A stretch of 64,000 bases of DNA. Source: CALOFP01 sp942492635 (GTDB taxonomy: Bacteria; UBP6; UBA1177; CALOFP01). The stretch spans positions 434,001 through 498,000 of the forward strand of contig CALOFP010000003.1 of assembly GCA_942492635.1 (NCBI GenBank). Direction: 5' to 3'. Positions 17,665-28,800 of this stretch are shown in pieces. Every line of letters starts with the position of its first letter. The stretch's first letter is position 1. Both the position numbers and the translations under genes were made by a program. The notes under the pieces were generated by a model that made no database searches, was not told the DNA's origin, and saw only the letters and a list, made by a program, of their open reading frames with translations.

Positions 17665-17692
17665 ATATTATCATTGATTCAAAAGTTGTCAA
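17665..17692 (-). promoter_or_regulatory. Sigma-70-type promoter before the response regulator
   Basis: On the minus strand, TTGACA and TAATAT are separated by 16 bases, about 33 bases before the start codon of the response-regulator/phosphatase gene, in an AT-rich gap of 90 bases. The -35 is perfect; the -10 matches four of six. Confidence 0.5.
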
Positions 17693-17722
17693 AATAAAAC
17701 AAGATTAGAAAGAGTTGTAACC

Positions 17723-18316
17723 TTAATTCACTGGGGAAAGAAAATCCCCGAGGGATGAGATAACGGCGAAATACCGGTTCGATCCGAGAGGAAGAGATGT
17801 ATAGTTATCTCTATCTATGCCTCCGATGAATATTACCGGGTGGGCGGAAACCTCGGCCGCCTTTTCGACAATATCTCGAACGTGTGACCAGGGTGTATCC
17901 TTTGTTGATGTTGGGAAAACCGGTCCGAATCCGATATTGTCGATGGGAAGTTTTCCGGCGGCTTCGACCTGATCGATCGTATGAGTGGATATGCCGACAA
18001 GAAGCTCGGGATAGTTTTTTGCCACGGTTTCGTATCCGAGAGAAATGATATCCTCGTGTCCGAGATGAACTCCGTGAAACCCGGTTTCGACAGCCATGTC
18101 CGGACGATCGTTCATGAAGAGAACTGTTTCTGTACCCTCGAACAGCTTTTTGATGATCTTGCCGTTTTTCAGAAAATCCTCATCGGCACCGTTTTTAATC
18201 CTCAGCTGAACTCGCCTGGGATTGAGACTTTTCACTCTTTCGAGAAATTCAGGATCAACAGTTTCTCCAGGCTCAAGATTGATGATCGGGTAGATATATC
18301 GGATTTTTTCCATCAC
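17723..18316 (-). CDS. Thiamine phosphate synthase-like protein (ThiE/TenI family)
   Basis: A 197-residue TIM-barrel protein of the ThiE/TenI superfamily. Family motifs include RVQLRIKN (strand 2), FMNDRPDMAVETGFHGVHLG (pyrophosphate/magnesium region), IGFGPVFPTSTK and VIFIGGID (phosphate site). ThiE joins the pyrimidine and thiazole halves of thiamine; TenI relatives aromatise the thiazole. The catalytic neighbourhood fits either, but there are no other thiamine genes nearby and no TPP riboswitch, so a TenI-like or unknown role is possible. Its start overlaps the stop of the upstream regulator by 4 bp. Confidence 0.75.
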   Translation of the reverse strand: MMEKIRYIYPIINLEPGETVDPEFLERVKSLNPRRVQLRIKNGADEDFLKNGKIIKKLFEGTETVLFMNDRPDMAVETGFHGVHLGHEDIISLGYETVAKNYPELLVGISTHTIDQVEAAGKLPIDNIGFGPVFPTSTKDTPWSHVRDIVEKAAEVSAHPVIFIGGIDRDNYTSLPLGSNRYFAVISSLGDFLSPVN

Positions 18317-19041
18317 AGCTTAATCCCCAGCTTCTTGATTTTCTGATTAAGGGTGTTCCTATGGATGTTGAGGAGTTCTGAAGTCTCCTTCTTGGAGTAG
18401 GAGCAGTGTTTGAGCGCGCTCTTGATGAACTCCTTTTCGATGGATTCGAGAAAAAGGTGGAAGAACTTTCCGGGATTGACGTTGCTGCCCAGATCGTCCC
18501 AGAAACTTTCCATCTTTATGGAGAGAATTCTGGTAGCCGAGTAGTGGGAAAGAATCTCACGCAACCTGCCGTAAGGAAGAAGTTCCATCCCGTCCTCGCT
18601 CTTGAGAACCCGCTTCAGCTCCGAGACGTTGTACGGCCACCAGTAGCTCAAAAGCTTGTTCATTCTGTCCTTTTCCATCCAGATTTCATCAACTTCGCCT
18701 CTTGATACAAAGTATTCCACGAATATCGGAATATCCTCGATCCTGGCTCTCAGAGGCGCTATCCACAGGGCCGAGTAACCTTCGTCTTCAAGTTCACGAA
18801 ACCGGGTCATCTCAGATGTGACGATAACACCTTCCGGATTTTCGGGAAGCCCCACCTCATCCACCTTCAAAATCCTTTCGTAGGGATTGGACAGATCCGG
18901 ATAGAGGTTTTCAAGGATTTTTCTTGCAACGATGCACTTACCGACACCCGATTCTCCGCCTATCACGATGGGTCCGGAAGGATCAACACTGTTTATAAAA
19001 CGACGCATTGCCTCCGCCGTCTTGCTGATACCGATAATCAT
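18313..19041 (-). CDS. Degenerate sigma-54 activator-like AAA+ protein with Fis-type helix-turn-helix
   Basis: A 242-residue relative of NtrC-type enhancer-binding proteins. It keeps a Walker A-like loop (GGESGVGKC), the LRARIEDIP motif, a WPYNVSELKRVL motif in place of WPGNVRELxN, and a C-terminal Fis-type helix-turn-helix (SKKETSELLNIHRNTLNQKI). It lacks the GAFTGA loop that contacts sigma-54 and the normal Walker B (FLDEIG), and the AAA+ core is about 70 residues short. It therefore probably binds DNA without activating sigma-54, perhaps modulating the full-length activator two genes upstream. It overlaps both neighbours (dusB and the ThiE-like gene) by 4 bp. Confidence 0.82.
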   Translation of the reverse strand: MIIGISKTAEAMRRFINSVDPSGPIVIGGESGVGKCIVARKILENLYPDLSNPYERILKVDEVGLPENPEGVIVTSEMTRFRELEDEGYSALWIAPLRARIEDIPIFVEYFVSRGEVDEIWMEKDRMNKLLSYWWPYNVSELKRVLKSEDGMELLPYGRLREILSHYSATRILSIKMESFWDDLGSNVNPGKFFHLFLESIEKEFIKSALKHCSYSKKETSELLNIHRNTLNQKIKKLGIKL

Positions 19042-19955
19042 CCGATTTTTATCTCAAAAAAGTTTTCAATTGTGGAAACAAGCTCCTCTCCCTCCATTTC
19101 CGGAAGAAAAAGTGAGCTTCTGAACTCCGAACCGCCACGGCGGCCCTTGGAGTACCATGCGGCGTGCTTTCTGAGGAGAAGCTTCGCCTTGAAGTCGGAG
19201 TATGCCGAAACTATTTGTGAAAAGTGAAGTTCCACAAGTTTCCGGCGTTCATCCTCAGTAGTCAGACGCTTTTCGGAAAGTTCCCTGAAAAGCCAGGGGG
19301 CACCGAGAATTCCGCGGCCGACCATGATTCCGTAGAGATCGGAGGAGAGAAGCGACTCCTGATCACTCAACTCCCGGATATCTCCTGAGTGGACAACCTT
19401 GACGGAAAGCTCGCCCGCAATTTTTACAGAAAGATCAAAATCGCTTTTTCCCATGAACATCTCACTGCGAAGACGGGGATGGACAACAACGATGTCCGCA
19501 CCCTCACCTTCCGCGATGCGGGCGATTTCAAGAGCGTTTTCGGTTTCAAACCCCTTGCGTATCTTCACGGAAAGCGGTTTCTTCGTCGCTCTTCTCGCTC
19601 TTTTTACGATTTCGCGGACAAGCTGGGGATCCTTCATGAGAGCCGAGCCGGCCCCGGTCTTTATGACCTTTTTTACGGGACAGCCCATGTTTATGTCGAA
19701 ACCGTAAAAGCTTCGCTTTTCCTCAATAATTCCGATGGATTTTTCGATAGCTTCGGGATCTGATCCGAAAAGCTGGAGAAATGTCATGGGCTCGTTTTCG
19801 GACACAAAAGTCATATCGACGGTCTTGTGGTTCCCGAAAACAACCGCCTTGGCGGAAATCATTTCGCTGTAACAGATGTCGGCTCCGGCAGAGTAACACA
19901 CCTCCCGGAAGGGCCGATCGGTGATATCGGCCATTGGCGCTAGAAAGTATTTCAT
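19038..19955 (-). CDS. dusB: tRNA-dihydrouridine synthase (DusB-type)
   Basis: A 305-residue flavin enzyme that reduces specific uridines in tRNA. Visible motifs are the N-terminal LAPMADITDRPFR, QLFGSDPE, the catalytic cysteine in INMGCPVKKV, the FMN-binding VKIRKGF and HPRLRSEMFMG, and VGRGILGAPWLF. The C-terminal KHAAWYSKG segment is characteristic of the DusB branch. In many bacteria dusB is followed by fis; here it is flanked by two genes with Fis-type DNA-binding domains, which echoes that linkage. It lies 7 bp downstream of the full-length activator. Confidence 0.94.
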   Translation of the reverse strand: MKYFLAPMADITDRPFREVCYSAGADICYSEMISAKAVVFGNHKTVDMTFVSENEPMTFLQLFGSDPEAIEKSIGIIEEKRSFYGFDINMGCPVKKVIKTGAGSALMKDPQLVREIVKRARRATKKPLSVKIRKGFETENALEIARIAEGEGADIVVVHPRLRSEMFMGKSDFDLSVKIAGELSVKVVHSGDIRELSDQESLLSSDLYGIMVGRGILGAPWLFRELSEKRLTTEDERRKLVELHFSQIVSAYSDFKAKLLLRKHAAWYSKGRRGGSEFRSSLFLPEMEGEELVSTIENFFEIKIG

Positions 19956-19962
19956 AAATCAA

Positions 19963-21411
19963 TTAGTCAAAGGATAGTTGTTTCTTTTTTATCTTTTCTA
20001 TAAGAGTCGTCCGATTGAGACCGAGCTGACCCGCAGCCTGATTTTTATTGCATTCGGTTGCATTCATTGCGTTCTTAATGAAATCGGTTTCTATTCCCTC
20101 CAGAAACTGCTTGAGATCGAAATCCTCAGGAATCTTCACCTCGGCCCAGTTGATCCCGAAAGGATCGCCGGAGGGTTTTGTTTCACTTTTCGTCTCTTCC
20201 GGAGTTTCCAGTCCAAGAAGCATGGCGAGAGGATTTGCATCTATTCCCCTGATTTTAGGAGGTAAATCGTGCTCCTCAACAACCCCTTCCGATTTTATGA
20301 CAACCATTCTTTCAATACTGTTTTCAAGTTCCCGAATATTACCCGGCCAATCGTACTCCATCATTCGTTCAATAGCGCTTTTGTCAAGACCCTCAACATT
20401 TTTATTGTGTCTCTCATTGAATTTACTGATGAAATGATCGCATAAAACGGGAATGTCATCCTTTCGCTGACGCAGCGGAGGTATGTGAATCGGGATAATA
20501 TTGAGGCGGTAAAAGAGATCTTCCCTGAAGTTTCCCTTCCTCACCTCCTCCTCAAGATCCCTGTTTGTGGCGGTAATAATCCTTGAGTGAATCTGGACGA
20601 TGTCGTTCGATCCCACCGGCTGAACCTCCCGTTCCTGGAGAACACGGAGAAGCTTCACCTGGAGATGAAGAGGCATCTCACCGATTTCATCGAGAAAAAT
20701 CGTTCCCTCACCCGCAACCTCGAAACGGCCCTTCCTGTCGGAAAAGGCGCCGGTGAAAGCACCCTTTACGTGACCGAAAAGCTCACTTTCAAGAAGGTTT
20801 TCGGGAATCGCACCGCAGTTTACAGGGACAAAAGGATTTTCACTCTTCTTGCTGAGCATGTGGATGTACTGGGAAAGAACCTCCTTTCCAGTACCGCTCT
20901 CTCCGCTGATCATGATGGTAGCGTCGCTGTCCGCCACCCGTTCCACAAGCATCAGGAGGGATTTGAAGACATTGGAAACCCCGAGCGGTTTCCTGCACTT
21001 GATCTCCTTGCCCTTCGGTGCGGCCGGTTTTTCCTCGATCACAACCTTCTTTTCGTCCTCCTTCTTGATCCTGATGGCAAGATCTATCATCTCGTCCGGC
21101 ATCAGGGGTTCCGTGAACATGTCGCGCAGACCGGTTCGGAACAGAGAGAGAACTCTTGAGCCGTCAAGCTCGTTTCCGAATGAAATGACTATGTTGGAAG
21201 AGGAATCCTCTTTGAAGAGAGCAACAATCTCCTCCGAATCCATAATATCCGTATCGTGATCCAGAAAAACTGTTTTCCTGCCTCTCGAAGAGGCGAACTC
21301 ACGAACATCTCCCTCGTTTTCCAAAACGTTGAACAGAATCCGCTTCTGAGAGAGAATTCCGCTGAAAATCATTTTGTATCGAGGATTTTTTGTAACAACC
21401 AGGTACTTCAT
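19963..21411 (-). CDS. Sigma-54-dependent transcriptional activator (receiver-like, AAA+, Fis HTH)
   Basis: A complete NtrC-family activator of 482 residues from the chosen start. The first 120 residues form a receiver-like domain with an atypical phosphosite (FLDHDTD). The AAA+ core has Walker A GESGTGKE, the sigma-54 contact loop GAFTGA, Walker B FLDEIG, the LRQRKDDIP motif and WPGNIRELEN; the C-terminus is a Fis-type helix-turn-helix (NKNQAAGQLGLNRTTL). I start it at the ATG at 21411 (MKYLVVTKN); an in-frame TTG at 21474 would place the promoter inside the gene. It is the first gene of the long minus-strand block. No sigma-54 promoter was found in the window. Confidence 0.95.
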   Translation of the reverse strand: MKYLVVTKNPRYKMIFSGILSQKRILFNVLENEGDVREFASSRGRKTVFLDHDTDIMDSEEIVALFKEDSSSNIVISFGNELDGSRVLSLFRTGLRDMFTEPLMPDEMIDLAIRIKKEDEKKVVIEEKPAAPKGKEIKCRKPLGVSNVFKSLLMLVERVADSDATIMISGESGTGKEVLSQYIHMLSKKSENPFVPVNCGAIPENLLESELFGHVKGAFTGAFSDRKGRFEVAGEGTIFLDEIGEMPLHLQVKLLRVLQEREVQPVGSNDIVQIHSRIITATNRDLEEEVRKGNFREDLFYRLNIIPIHIPPLRQRKDDIPVLCDHFISKFNERHNKNVEGLDKSAIERMMEYDWPGNIRELENSIERMVVIKSEGVVEEHDLPPKIRGIDANPLAMLLGLETPEETKSETKPSGDPFGINWAEVKIPEDFDLKQFLEGIETDFIKNAMNATECNKNQAAGQLGLNRTTLIEKIKKKQLSFD

Positions 21412-21445
21412 TTTTAACCCGAACAGTTCATTTTTTGACACATTG

Positions 21446-21474
21446 AATCTAGTGAAAAAAATGACACATGTCAA
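21446..21474 (-). promoter_or_regulatory. Promoter with overlapping inverted repeat before the sigma-54 activator gene
   Basis: On the minus strand, a perfect TTGACA and a TAGATT box are separated by 17 bases, about 35 bases before the activator start. On the plus strand the -35 region contains TGACA-CA-TGTCA, an inverted repeat at 21463 to 21473 and neighbouring bases, and a second half-site TGACACAT lies at about 21436. This arrangement suggests repression or autoregulation of the long operon at this point. Confidence 0.55.
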
Positions 21475-21771
21475 CTTTTTTACACCAACTGCAAATTTAA
21501 AAGAAATTGAACGCTATGCAAGATTTTAAATAGCTCACCCTAACCATTGTGAATAGTTGACTAAAAAGTAAAAAGTAGGGATTCGGATGCCGAATGACCT
21601 CTCGTCGTTTTTTTCTTCAGGAGCTGTCGCAAGTGGAATTTACCTCCGAGAAGTATCGGATTTTTGACAATCCTCCTCGTCATTCCCTTTACAAAGGTTT
21701 AAACTGTAGTCGGGAGCCCACTTTTTATGGGATACTGAGGCAAACCACTACTGAATCCGGAGGCGAATTTA

Positions 21772-22566
21772 ATGAGAATCGCTTTTCACCTTCTCGTACT
21801 CTACTTTATTCTCTCACTCGCAATCTACGTACTCTCCGACAGTATGATGTTTTATCCGCCGTCACCGACATACCTGGATAGAGACATAATCAAGATCAAA
21901 ACTTCCGACGGAATAAAACTCAACGCCCTCTATCTTCAAAATCCCCGAGCCGATTTCACAATCCTGTACAGTCATGGAAATGCGGAAGATCTTGGAATGA
22001 TAAGGACCGCCCTGTACTCCGTTTACCAGGCCGGTTTTTCGGTTTTTGCATACGACTACAGGGGGTACGGAGGAACCGAAGGCTTACCCTCCGAGGAAAC
22101 TTCATACACCGATATCGAAGCAGCGTACCGTTACATGACCTCCGATCTTAAAATTCCATCCGGAAAAATTGTTCTGCTGGGAAGATCCATAGGAGGTGGA
22201 CCGGCATTCGAACTTGCATCGAAAAAACGGATTGCCGGATTGATTGCCGAAAGCACATTCACAACAGCTCTAAGAGTCGTCACGCGCCTTACGCTTTTCC
22301 CCTTCGATCGTTACAGGAATATAAAAAAATTGAAACACATTAAGGTTCCGCTTCTTGTTATCCATGGAACCGAGGACAGGGTGATCTCTCCATCTCACGG
22401 GCGAGAAATTTTTGAAAAAGCGGAGGAACCGAAAATGTACTTTTCCGTGGAAGGTGCAGGTCACAACAACATTCTAAGAGTGGATAAATCGGGATACGTT
22501 GATGCATTGAAGCGATTCAGGTTCCAGCTGGAAACAAGAAGAAAAAACGGAAAAAAGGACATTTAA
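21772..22566 (+). CDS. Membrane-anchored alpha/beta hydrolase (ABHD17/YqkD-like)
   Basis: A 264-residue alpha/beta hydrolase with one N-terminal membrane segment (about 4 to 22) that probably anchors it to the inner membrane or serves as an uncleaved signal. The nucleophile elbow is GRSIGG with the serine near residue 139; the oxyanion region is YSHGNAED, the acid is in HGTEDRVI and the histidine in EGAGHNN. These are the marks of serine esterases/thioesterases of this group; the substrate is unknown. A strong GGAGG ribosome site precedes the ATG. It is divergent from the long minus-strand block and stands alone. Confidence 0.9.
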   Translation: MRIAFHLLVLYFILSLAIYVLSDSMMFYPPSPTYLDRDIIKIKTSDGIKLNALYLQNPRADFTILYSHGNAEDLGMIRTALYSVYQAGFSVFAYDYRGYGGTEGLPSEETSYTDIEAAYRYMTSDLKIPSGKIVLLGRSIGGGPAFELASKKRIAGLIAESTFTTALRVVTRLTLFPFDRYRNIKKLKHIKVPLLVIHGTEDRVISPSHGREIFEKAEEPKMYFSVEGAGHNNILRVDKSGYVDALKRFRFQLETRRKNGKKDI

Positions 22567-22770
22567 ACAATTCGATGAGTATATCTGCGGCTCATTGAAA
22601 CGAACAAAGCCCCGGAAAAAAGGCTGTAGTAAATGCTTCTGTCCGCATAAAATATCGGATATTTTTACATTGAATTTCTGCCCATTCGCCACATTTTCGA
22701 TTATCGTTTTTTACTTTCATCTTTCAAAAGATTCGGTGAGTTCCAAAAGAGTTTAGAACAGAAAAGGTCG

Positions 22771-22799
22771 TTGGTGATACGCAATGTATATGTTATAAT
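22771..22799 (+). promoter_or_regulatory. Extended -10 promoter before the giant secreted protein gene
   Basis: A perfect TATAAT preceded by TGT (extended -10) lies 17 bases after a weak -35 (TTGGTG), about 40 bases before the start codon. The leader then carries a strong purine-rich ribosome site (GGAGGAGGAG). Confidence 0.6.
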
Positions 22800-22838
22800 T
22801 CGGTGGCTTGTCTTTAATTTTCCCGGAGGAGGAGAAAA

Positions 22839-25800
22839 ATGAACCGAAACTGTTTTAATAAAACTTACACGTTTCTAGTTTTCACGTTTTTTTCTCTGAC
22901 CTTGTCCGCTCAAGTAGGGGGCGTTGACTGCTCGTTCAACAACGGCACTCAATACGGTAAAATCACCACCGACTTCAACGGATTTCACGAGATGGGAAAC
23001 GCCATGAAGGTTTACAAATCCGGATCATACCTCGATTACATAGTCATAACGGGCGGAGCCGACCACACCGACGGAACCACGGAATATGTCGGTGTTACGA
23101 GGTACAAACCCGATGGGGAGCTGGATACCTCTTTCGGCGGAGATGGAAAGGTTATGACAGACATCTCCGGTTCTACATACGACAGGGGACGTGCCGTCGG
23201 GCTATATACCGACGGAAAAGTTGTTGTTGCCGTGGGCACATCCACCGACAAGATGACAGTTGTCCGCTATCTTGCAAACGGTTCACTTGACACATCTTTC
23301 GGATCGGGAGGTATTGTCACCCACTCCATCGGTACGAGTTACAGCTACTGGCAGGATGCCGAAATACAGAGTGACGGAAAGATAATCCTCGTCGGTCAGA
23401 GGAGAGACTCAAACTACTACAGATCGGTTGTAATCCGATTGAATTCAAACGGGTCCGTAGATTCAACATTCGGAGGCAGCACCGGTGTGGGAGTCGACCT
23501 TGCAGATGACAACGTCGGGGAACTGGATTACGGAATGGAATCTTTTTCAAAGGTGAAGATAGATTCAAACGGAGATATCTGGACATGCGGCTGGGCGAGA
23601 CAGATCGAAGGTGCGAGCAAGACCAACCGGGCAACCTTCGCCAGAATTTCTTCGACCGGTTCCATAATCACGAGCGGCGTTGTGAATCTCGGCTACGGCA
23701 GCGAATCCTGCGGCGGAATAGACATATCCGGAACGAGTTTCGCATACATCGGCGGTTATACGAACGATTCCGAAGGCGAAAGGGACTTGGGAATCGCCAA
23801 ACTGTTCGCCGACGGCTCTCTCGACACATCATTCGACGGAGACGGGAAGGTGCTGGTCGAAATGGGAGGCAGCGACGAATTCAGGGGATTGGCAATACAA
23901 GGTGACGGAAAAATCGTCGTTACATCCAACACATACGGCGATTTTGCCGTAGCAAGACTCAACTCCGACGGAACGCTGGACAGCTCCTTTTCCGATGACG
24001 GAATCAACCTGATCGATTTCGGAGACGACGACAGGCCCTACGGCGGAGTGCAGCTTCAATCCACAGGGAAAATTATTCTCGGAGGCTGGTCCGGAAGCAG
24101 TGAAGAGAGAAATTTCGCAGTTACCAGAGTGATCGCGGAACCGACGGACATGGCGCTCTGCGGAGTAGAGGTTAACCAGAACACGCTGCCGATCGAACCC
24201 GCTACAAAAGGAGACATTCTCCGAATGAATATCGAGGTTTCCGGTACACTGAACCCCTTCTCCGCATCCGGTTTCATCTTTTCGACATCGGGAACGGACG
24301 ACACCTCAGACATATCTTCCGCTGAACTTTTCTATACCGGCAGCAGCGAAACCTATGCGGAAACAACATCTCTAGGCTCCTCAAGTTATCCCGACGGCTC
24401 TTTCGATTTCCCGGCTTTCCAGGCACTTCAGGCAGGTTCCAACTACTTCTGGCTCTCCTATGAAATTCCCGAAGCTGCGACTTCAGGGAACCTTGCGGAT
24501 GCGACGGCCCTCCAGGTGACAATCGACGGCAGCAATCTCACATTGAACAATGCCCCCGAAGGAGCAAGAGAGATCAACTACATTGCTCTACTTGAAGATT
24601 TCGGGGAAACAGACGGCGCAGCCTTTCCTGCAGGGTGGACAGCTCACGATGAAGACGGCGACGGGAGATTCTGGAGTACCTCGGAAATTGACTCTTTCGG
24701 TTCCCCGGGGAAAAACGGCGCCGGAGTCGGAAGCGAATCCTGGTACAGCAACAACCTCACTCCGGACAACTGGCTTGTCTCCGAGGTTGTTGATCTTACA
24801 GATTACGCATCGGCTACGCTCGAATACTGGATCGGCGCCATCCACGACTCATATGGCAAGGAAAATATGCAGGTCTACATCTCAACATCCGGGAACACAC
24901 CCGCAGATTTCACCGGAGCTTTCGGAGCACTTGTCGATTCCTACACAACAGCCGATTCATCCTGGGTAAAAAGAAGGATCGACCTTTCCGCATATGCGGG
25001 TCAGGCATTCTATATAGCCTGGAGGCATAACCAGAGCTATGCTGATGAAAACTGGGCGATTAGACTCGATGAGATTTCCGTAATCGGCCCGAAAAATACA
25101 GCAAACCAGGCCCCTACCCTCTCGACGATAACAAAATCGGCTAATCAGGATACGGATATAAATTTCGCTGTTTCTGATTTTTCCGGCGCCTTCAGTGATC
25201 CTGACAGTGACCAGATGGCAATGATCAAGATTATCTCTCTTCCATCAAATGGAACACTTGAACACAACGGAAGCACATTTGCAGTTCCATATGAAATCGA
25301 TCCCTCATCTTTCGGAACATTCATCTACAGCCCGAATTCCAGCTACGCAGGCAGCGATACTTTCAAATGGAATGCAAGTGACGGAACAGAATATGCCGTA
25401 ACAGATGCGGATGCGAACATAGCACTTTCCGACAGTGAGGATCCCGTCATTTCCAGTTGTCCCGGCGACATAAATGAAAACGCGGACAGTGGAACATGCG
25501 ACGCTGTTGTAAACTGGACGGAACCGACGGCCACAGACAATGTGGGCGTAACAGGCTTTACAAACTCCCATAATTCCGGCGACACATTTTCCCTCGGAAC
25601 GACAAACGTGATCTATAGTGCGGATGATGCTGCAGGAAACAATTCAACCTGCACATTCGACATCACAGTCTCCGACAACCAGAATCCCGCCATCGTCTGC
25701 CCTTCAAACATCGCTGTCGATAGCGATGCCGGAGCATGCGGCGCAGTGGTAAACTTCACCGAACCTGTGGGAACGGATAACTGCAGCGCATCGACCAACA

Positions 25801-28800
25801 GGACTGCCGGATTTGCTCCGGGATCCACATTCCCCGTCGGAACCACGACACAGACCTACGTTGTAACCGACGGAAGTTCAAACAGCGCCACATGCAGCTT
25901 CACGGTGACGGTAAACGACGTGGAATCGCCTGAAATAACATGTCCCGACATAACGGTCGACAGCGAAACGGCATCCTGCGGCAAAGTTGTCAGCTTTACA
26001 GCTCCCGAAGGAACGGACAACTGTGGTGGATCTTCAACCACACAGACGGGGGGACTTTCATCCGGCTCAACATTTCCGAAAGGGTCGACGGTGCAGACTT
26101 TCAAAGTGACGGATTCCTCCGGGAAAACAGCCGAGTGCAGTTTTACGGTTACCGTAAACGATGCGACGGATCCCGCTGCGACCTGTCCCGCAGATCAGAC
26201 AGTTGAACTGGATGATGCGTGTACAGCTTCACTTCCGGATTACACAGTACTCTTAACTTCTTCGGACAACTGTGATTCATCCCTTTCTATAGCTCAATCG
26301 CCTGTTGCCGGAACCTCCACTTCAGGTGCGGGGACCAACGTCACTGTCAATCAAACGGCAACGGATGACGATGGAAACATCGGCTCCTGCAGTTTCAATG
26401 TGACGGCAATCGACAACATCGATCCCGCCATCGTCTGCCCTTCAAACATCACTGTAGATAGTGCTGCAGGAACATGCGGCGCAGTCGTAAACTTCTCAGA
26501 ACCTATGGGAACGGATAACTGCAGCGCATCGACGATTCGAACTGCCGGAGTTGCACCGGGATCCACATTCCCCGTCGGAACCACGACACAGACCTACGTT
26601 GTAACCGACGGAAGTTCAAACAGCGCCACATGCAGCTTCACGGTGACGGTCAACGACGTGGAATCGCCCGAGATAACATGTCCTTCCGACATAACCGTTG
26701 CTTCGGAATCGTCGTCCTGCGGTAAGGCTTTAACTTTTACAGCTCCCGAAGGAACGGATAACTGCGGAGGATCTTCAACTGAAAGAATTGAAGGACTTTC
26801 ATCCGGCTCGACTTTCCCGAAAGGTTCAACCGTTCAGACTTTCAAAGTGACGGATTCCTCCGGGAAAACAGCCGAGTGCAGTTTTACGGTAACCGTAAAC
26901 GATGCGACGGATCCCGCTGCGACCTGCCCTGTGGATCAAACAGTTGAACTGGATGGTGTGTGTACAGCTTCACTTCCCGATTACACAGGTATCGTAACAT
27001 CAAACGACAACTGTGATTCATCCGTTTCTGTTTCCCAGTCGCCAATGTCCGGAACAACGATTTCAGGTGCGGGGAGTGAAGTTACGATAAGTGAAACTGC
27101 AACAGACGACGATGGAAATGATTCTGCATGCAGTTTCAAGGTGACGGCAATCGACAATACAGATCCCAGCATCGTCTGTCCTTCAAATATCACTGTAGAT
27201 AGTGCTGCAGGAACATGCGGCGCAGTCGTAAACTTCACCGAACCTGCGGGAACGGATAACTGCAGCGCATCGACCAACAGGACTGCCGGAGTTGCACCGG
27301 GATCCACATTCCCCGTCGGAACCACGACACAGACCTACGTTGTAACCGACGGAAGTTCAAACAGCGCCACATGCAGCTTCACGGTGACGGTCAACGACGT
27401 GGAATCGCCCGAGATAACATGTCCTTCCGACATAACCGTTGCTTCGGAATCGGCATCCTGCGGCAAAGTTGTCAGCTTTACAGCTCCCGAAGGAACGGAC
27501 AACTGTGGTGGATCTTCAACCACACAGACGGGGGGACTTTCATCCGGCTCGACATTTCCGAAAGGGCCGACGGTGCAGACTTTCAAAGTGACGGATTCCT
27601 CCGGGAAAACAGCCGAGTGCAGTTTTACGGTTACCGTAAACGATGCGACGGATCCAACTGCGACCTGTCCCGCAGATCAGACAGTTGAACTGGGCAGCAC
27701 ATGCAGGGCAAATCTCCCTGATTTTTCAGCCGAAGTTACGACAGGCGACAACTGTGACACCTCTCTTTCGACGGAACAGACTCCTCCTGTGGGAACAGTT
27801 GTTTCGGGAGCGGGAACAGAGGTAACCGTGACGGAAAATGTTACGGATGACGATTCCAATTCATCATCATGCAGTTTCAAGGTTACCGCCGTGGACAATA
27901 TTGATCCTGAAATCAACTGTCCTTCAAACATCAATGTCGACAACGATTCTGGTGTTTGCGGAGCGGTGGTAAATTTCACAGAGCCTGTGGGAACGGACAA
28001 CTGCAGCGCATCGACGATTCGAACTGCAGGACTTGCACCGGGATCAACATTCCCCGTGGGAACCACGACTCAGACCTATGTTGTGACGGACACCACGTCA
28101 AACAGTGCCCAGTGCAGCTTCACGGTGACGGTCAACGATGCTGAAAATCCGACGATCACATGTCCACAGGATATGAACGAGCCATATCAATCCGCTACAA
28201 CGGGAGCCATTGTCACCTTTAACGATCCCCAGATAAACGATAACTGTTCCGTAGCCTCTCTCAGCCGGGATTCAGGTCTTTCGAGTGGCTCGGAGTTTCC
28301 CGTGGGATCGACTGAAAACGGTTTTTCTGTAACGGACAGCTCCGGTAACAGTGCGAACTGCAGTTTCCGCGTCACAGTTGCGGCTCCCTCCATTGTCGTT
28401 AATGAAATCGATTACGATTCGAACGGAAACGGCGCGACTGAATTCATAGAGCTCTACAACTCCGGATCCTCCGCCATCAATCTGGATCTTTTTGAAATCA
28501 AGCTTGTGGACGGAGACGGAAATGAAATTTACGGAACTGTGAATCTTCCCGATTTTGAACTTGAATCTGACAGCTTTTACGTCATCTGTGCCGACGGCAA
28601 CTCCGTTGAAAACTGCAACCTGCAGACAAGCCTCGGCAACAACTTTATCCAGAACGGAGCTCCGGACGCAGTTGCGCTGAAACTTTCAAATATCCTCATC
28701 GATACAGTAAGTTACGAAGGCGACGCCGGTTCCCCCTACACCGAAACCGAAGGAATCTCCGAACGGGATCCCGATTTCATGTCTCTAGCCTCGATTTCCC

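Noticed and set aside
21480..21770. Small RNA or tRNA upstream of the hydrolase gene
   Set aside because: There is a short ATTCGG/CCGAAT hairpin, but no cloverleaf and no known RNA motif.
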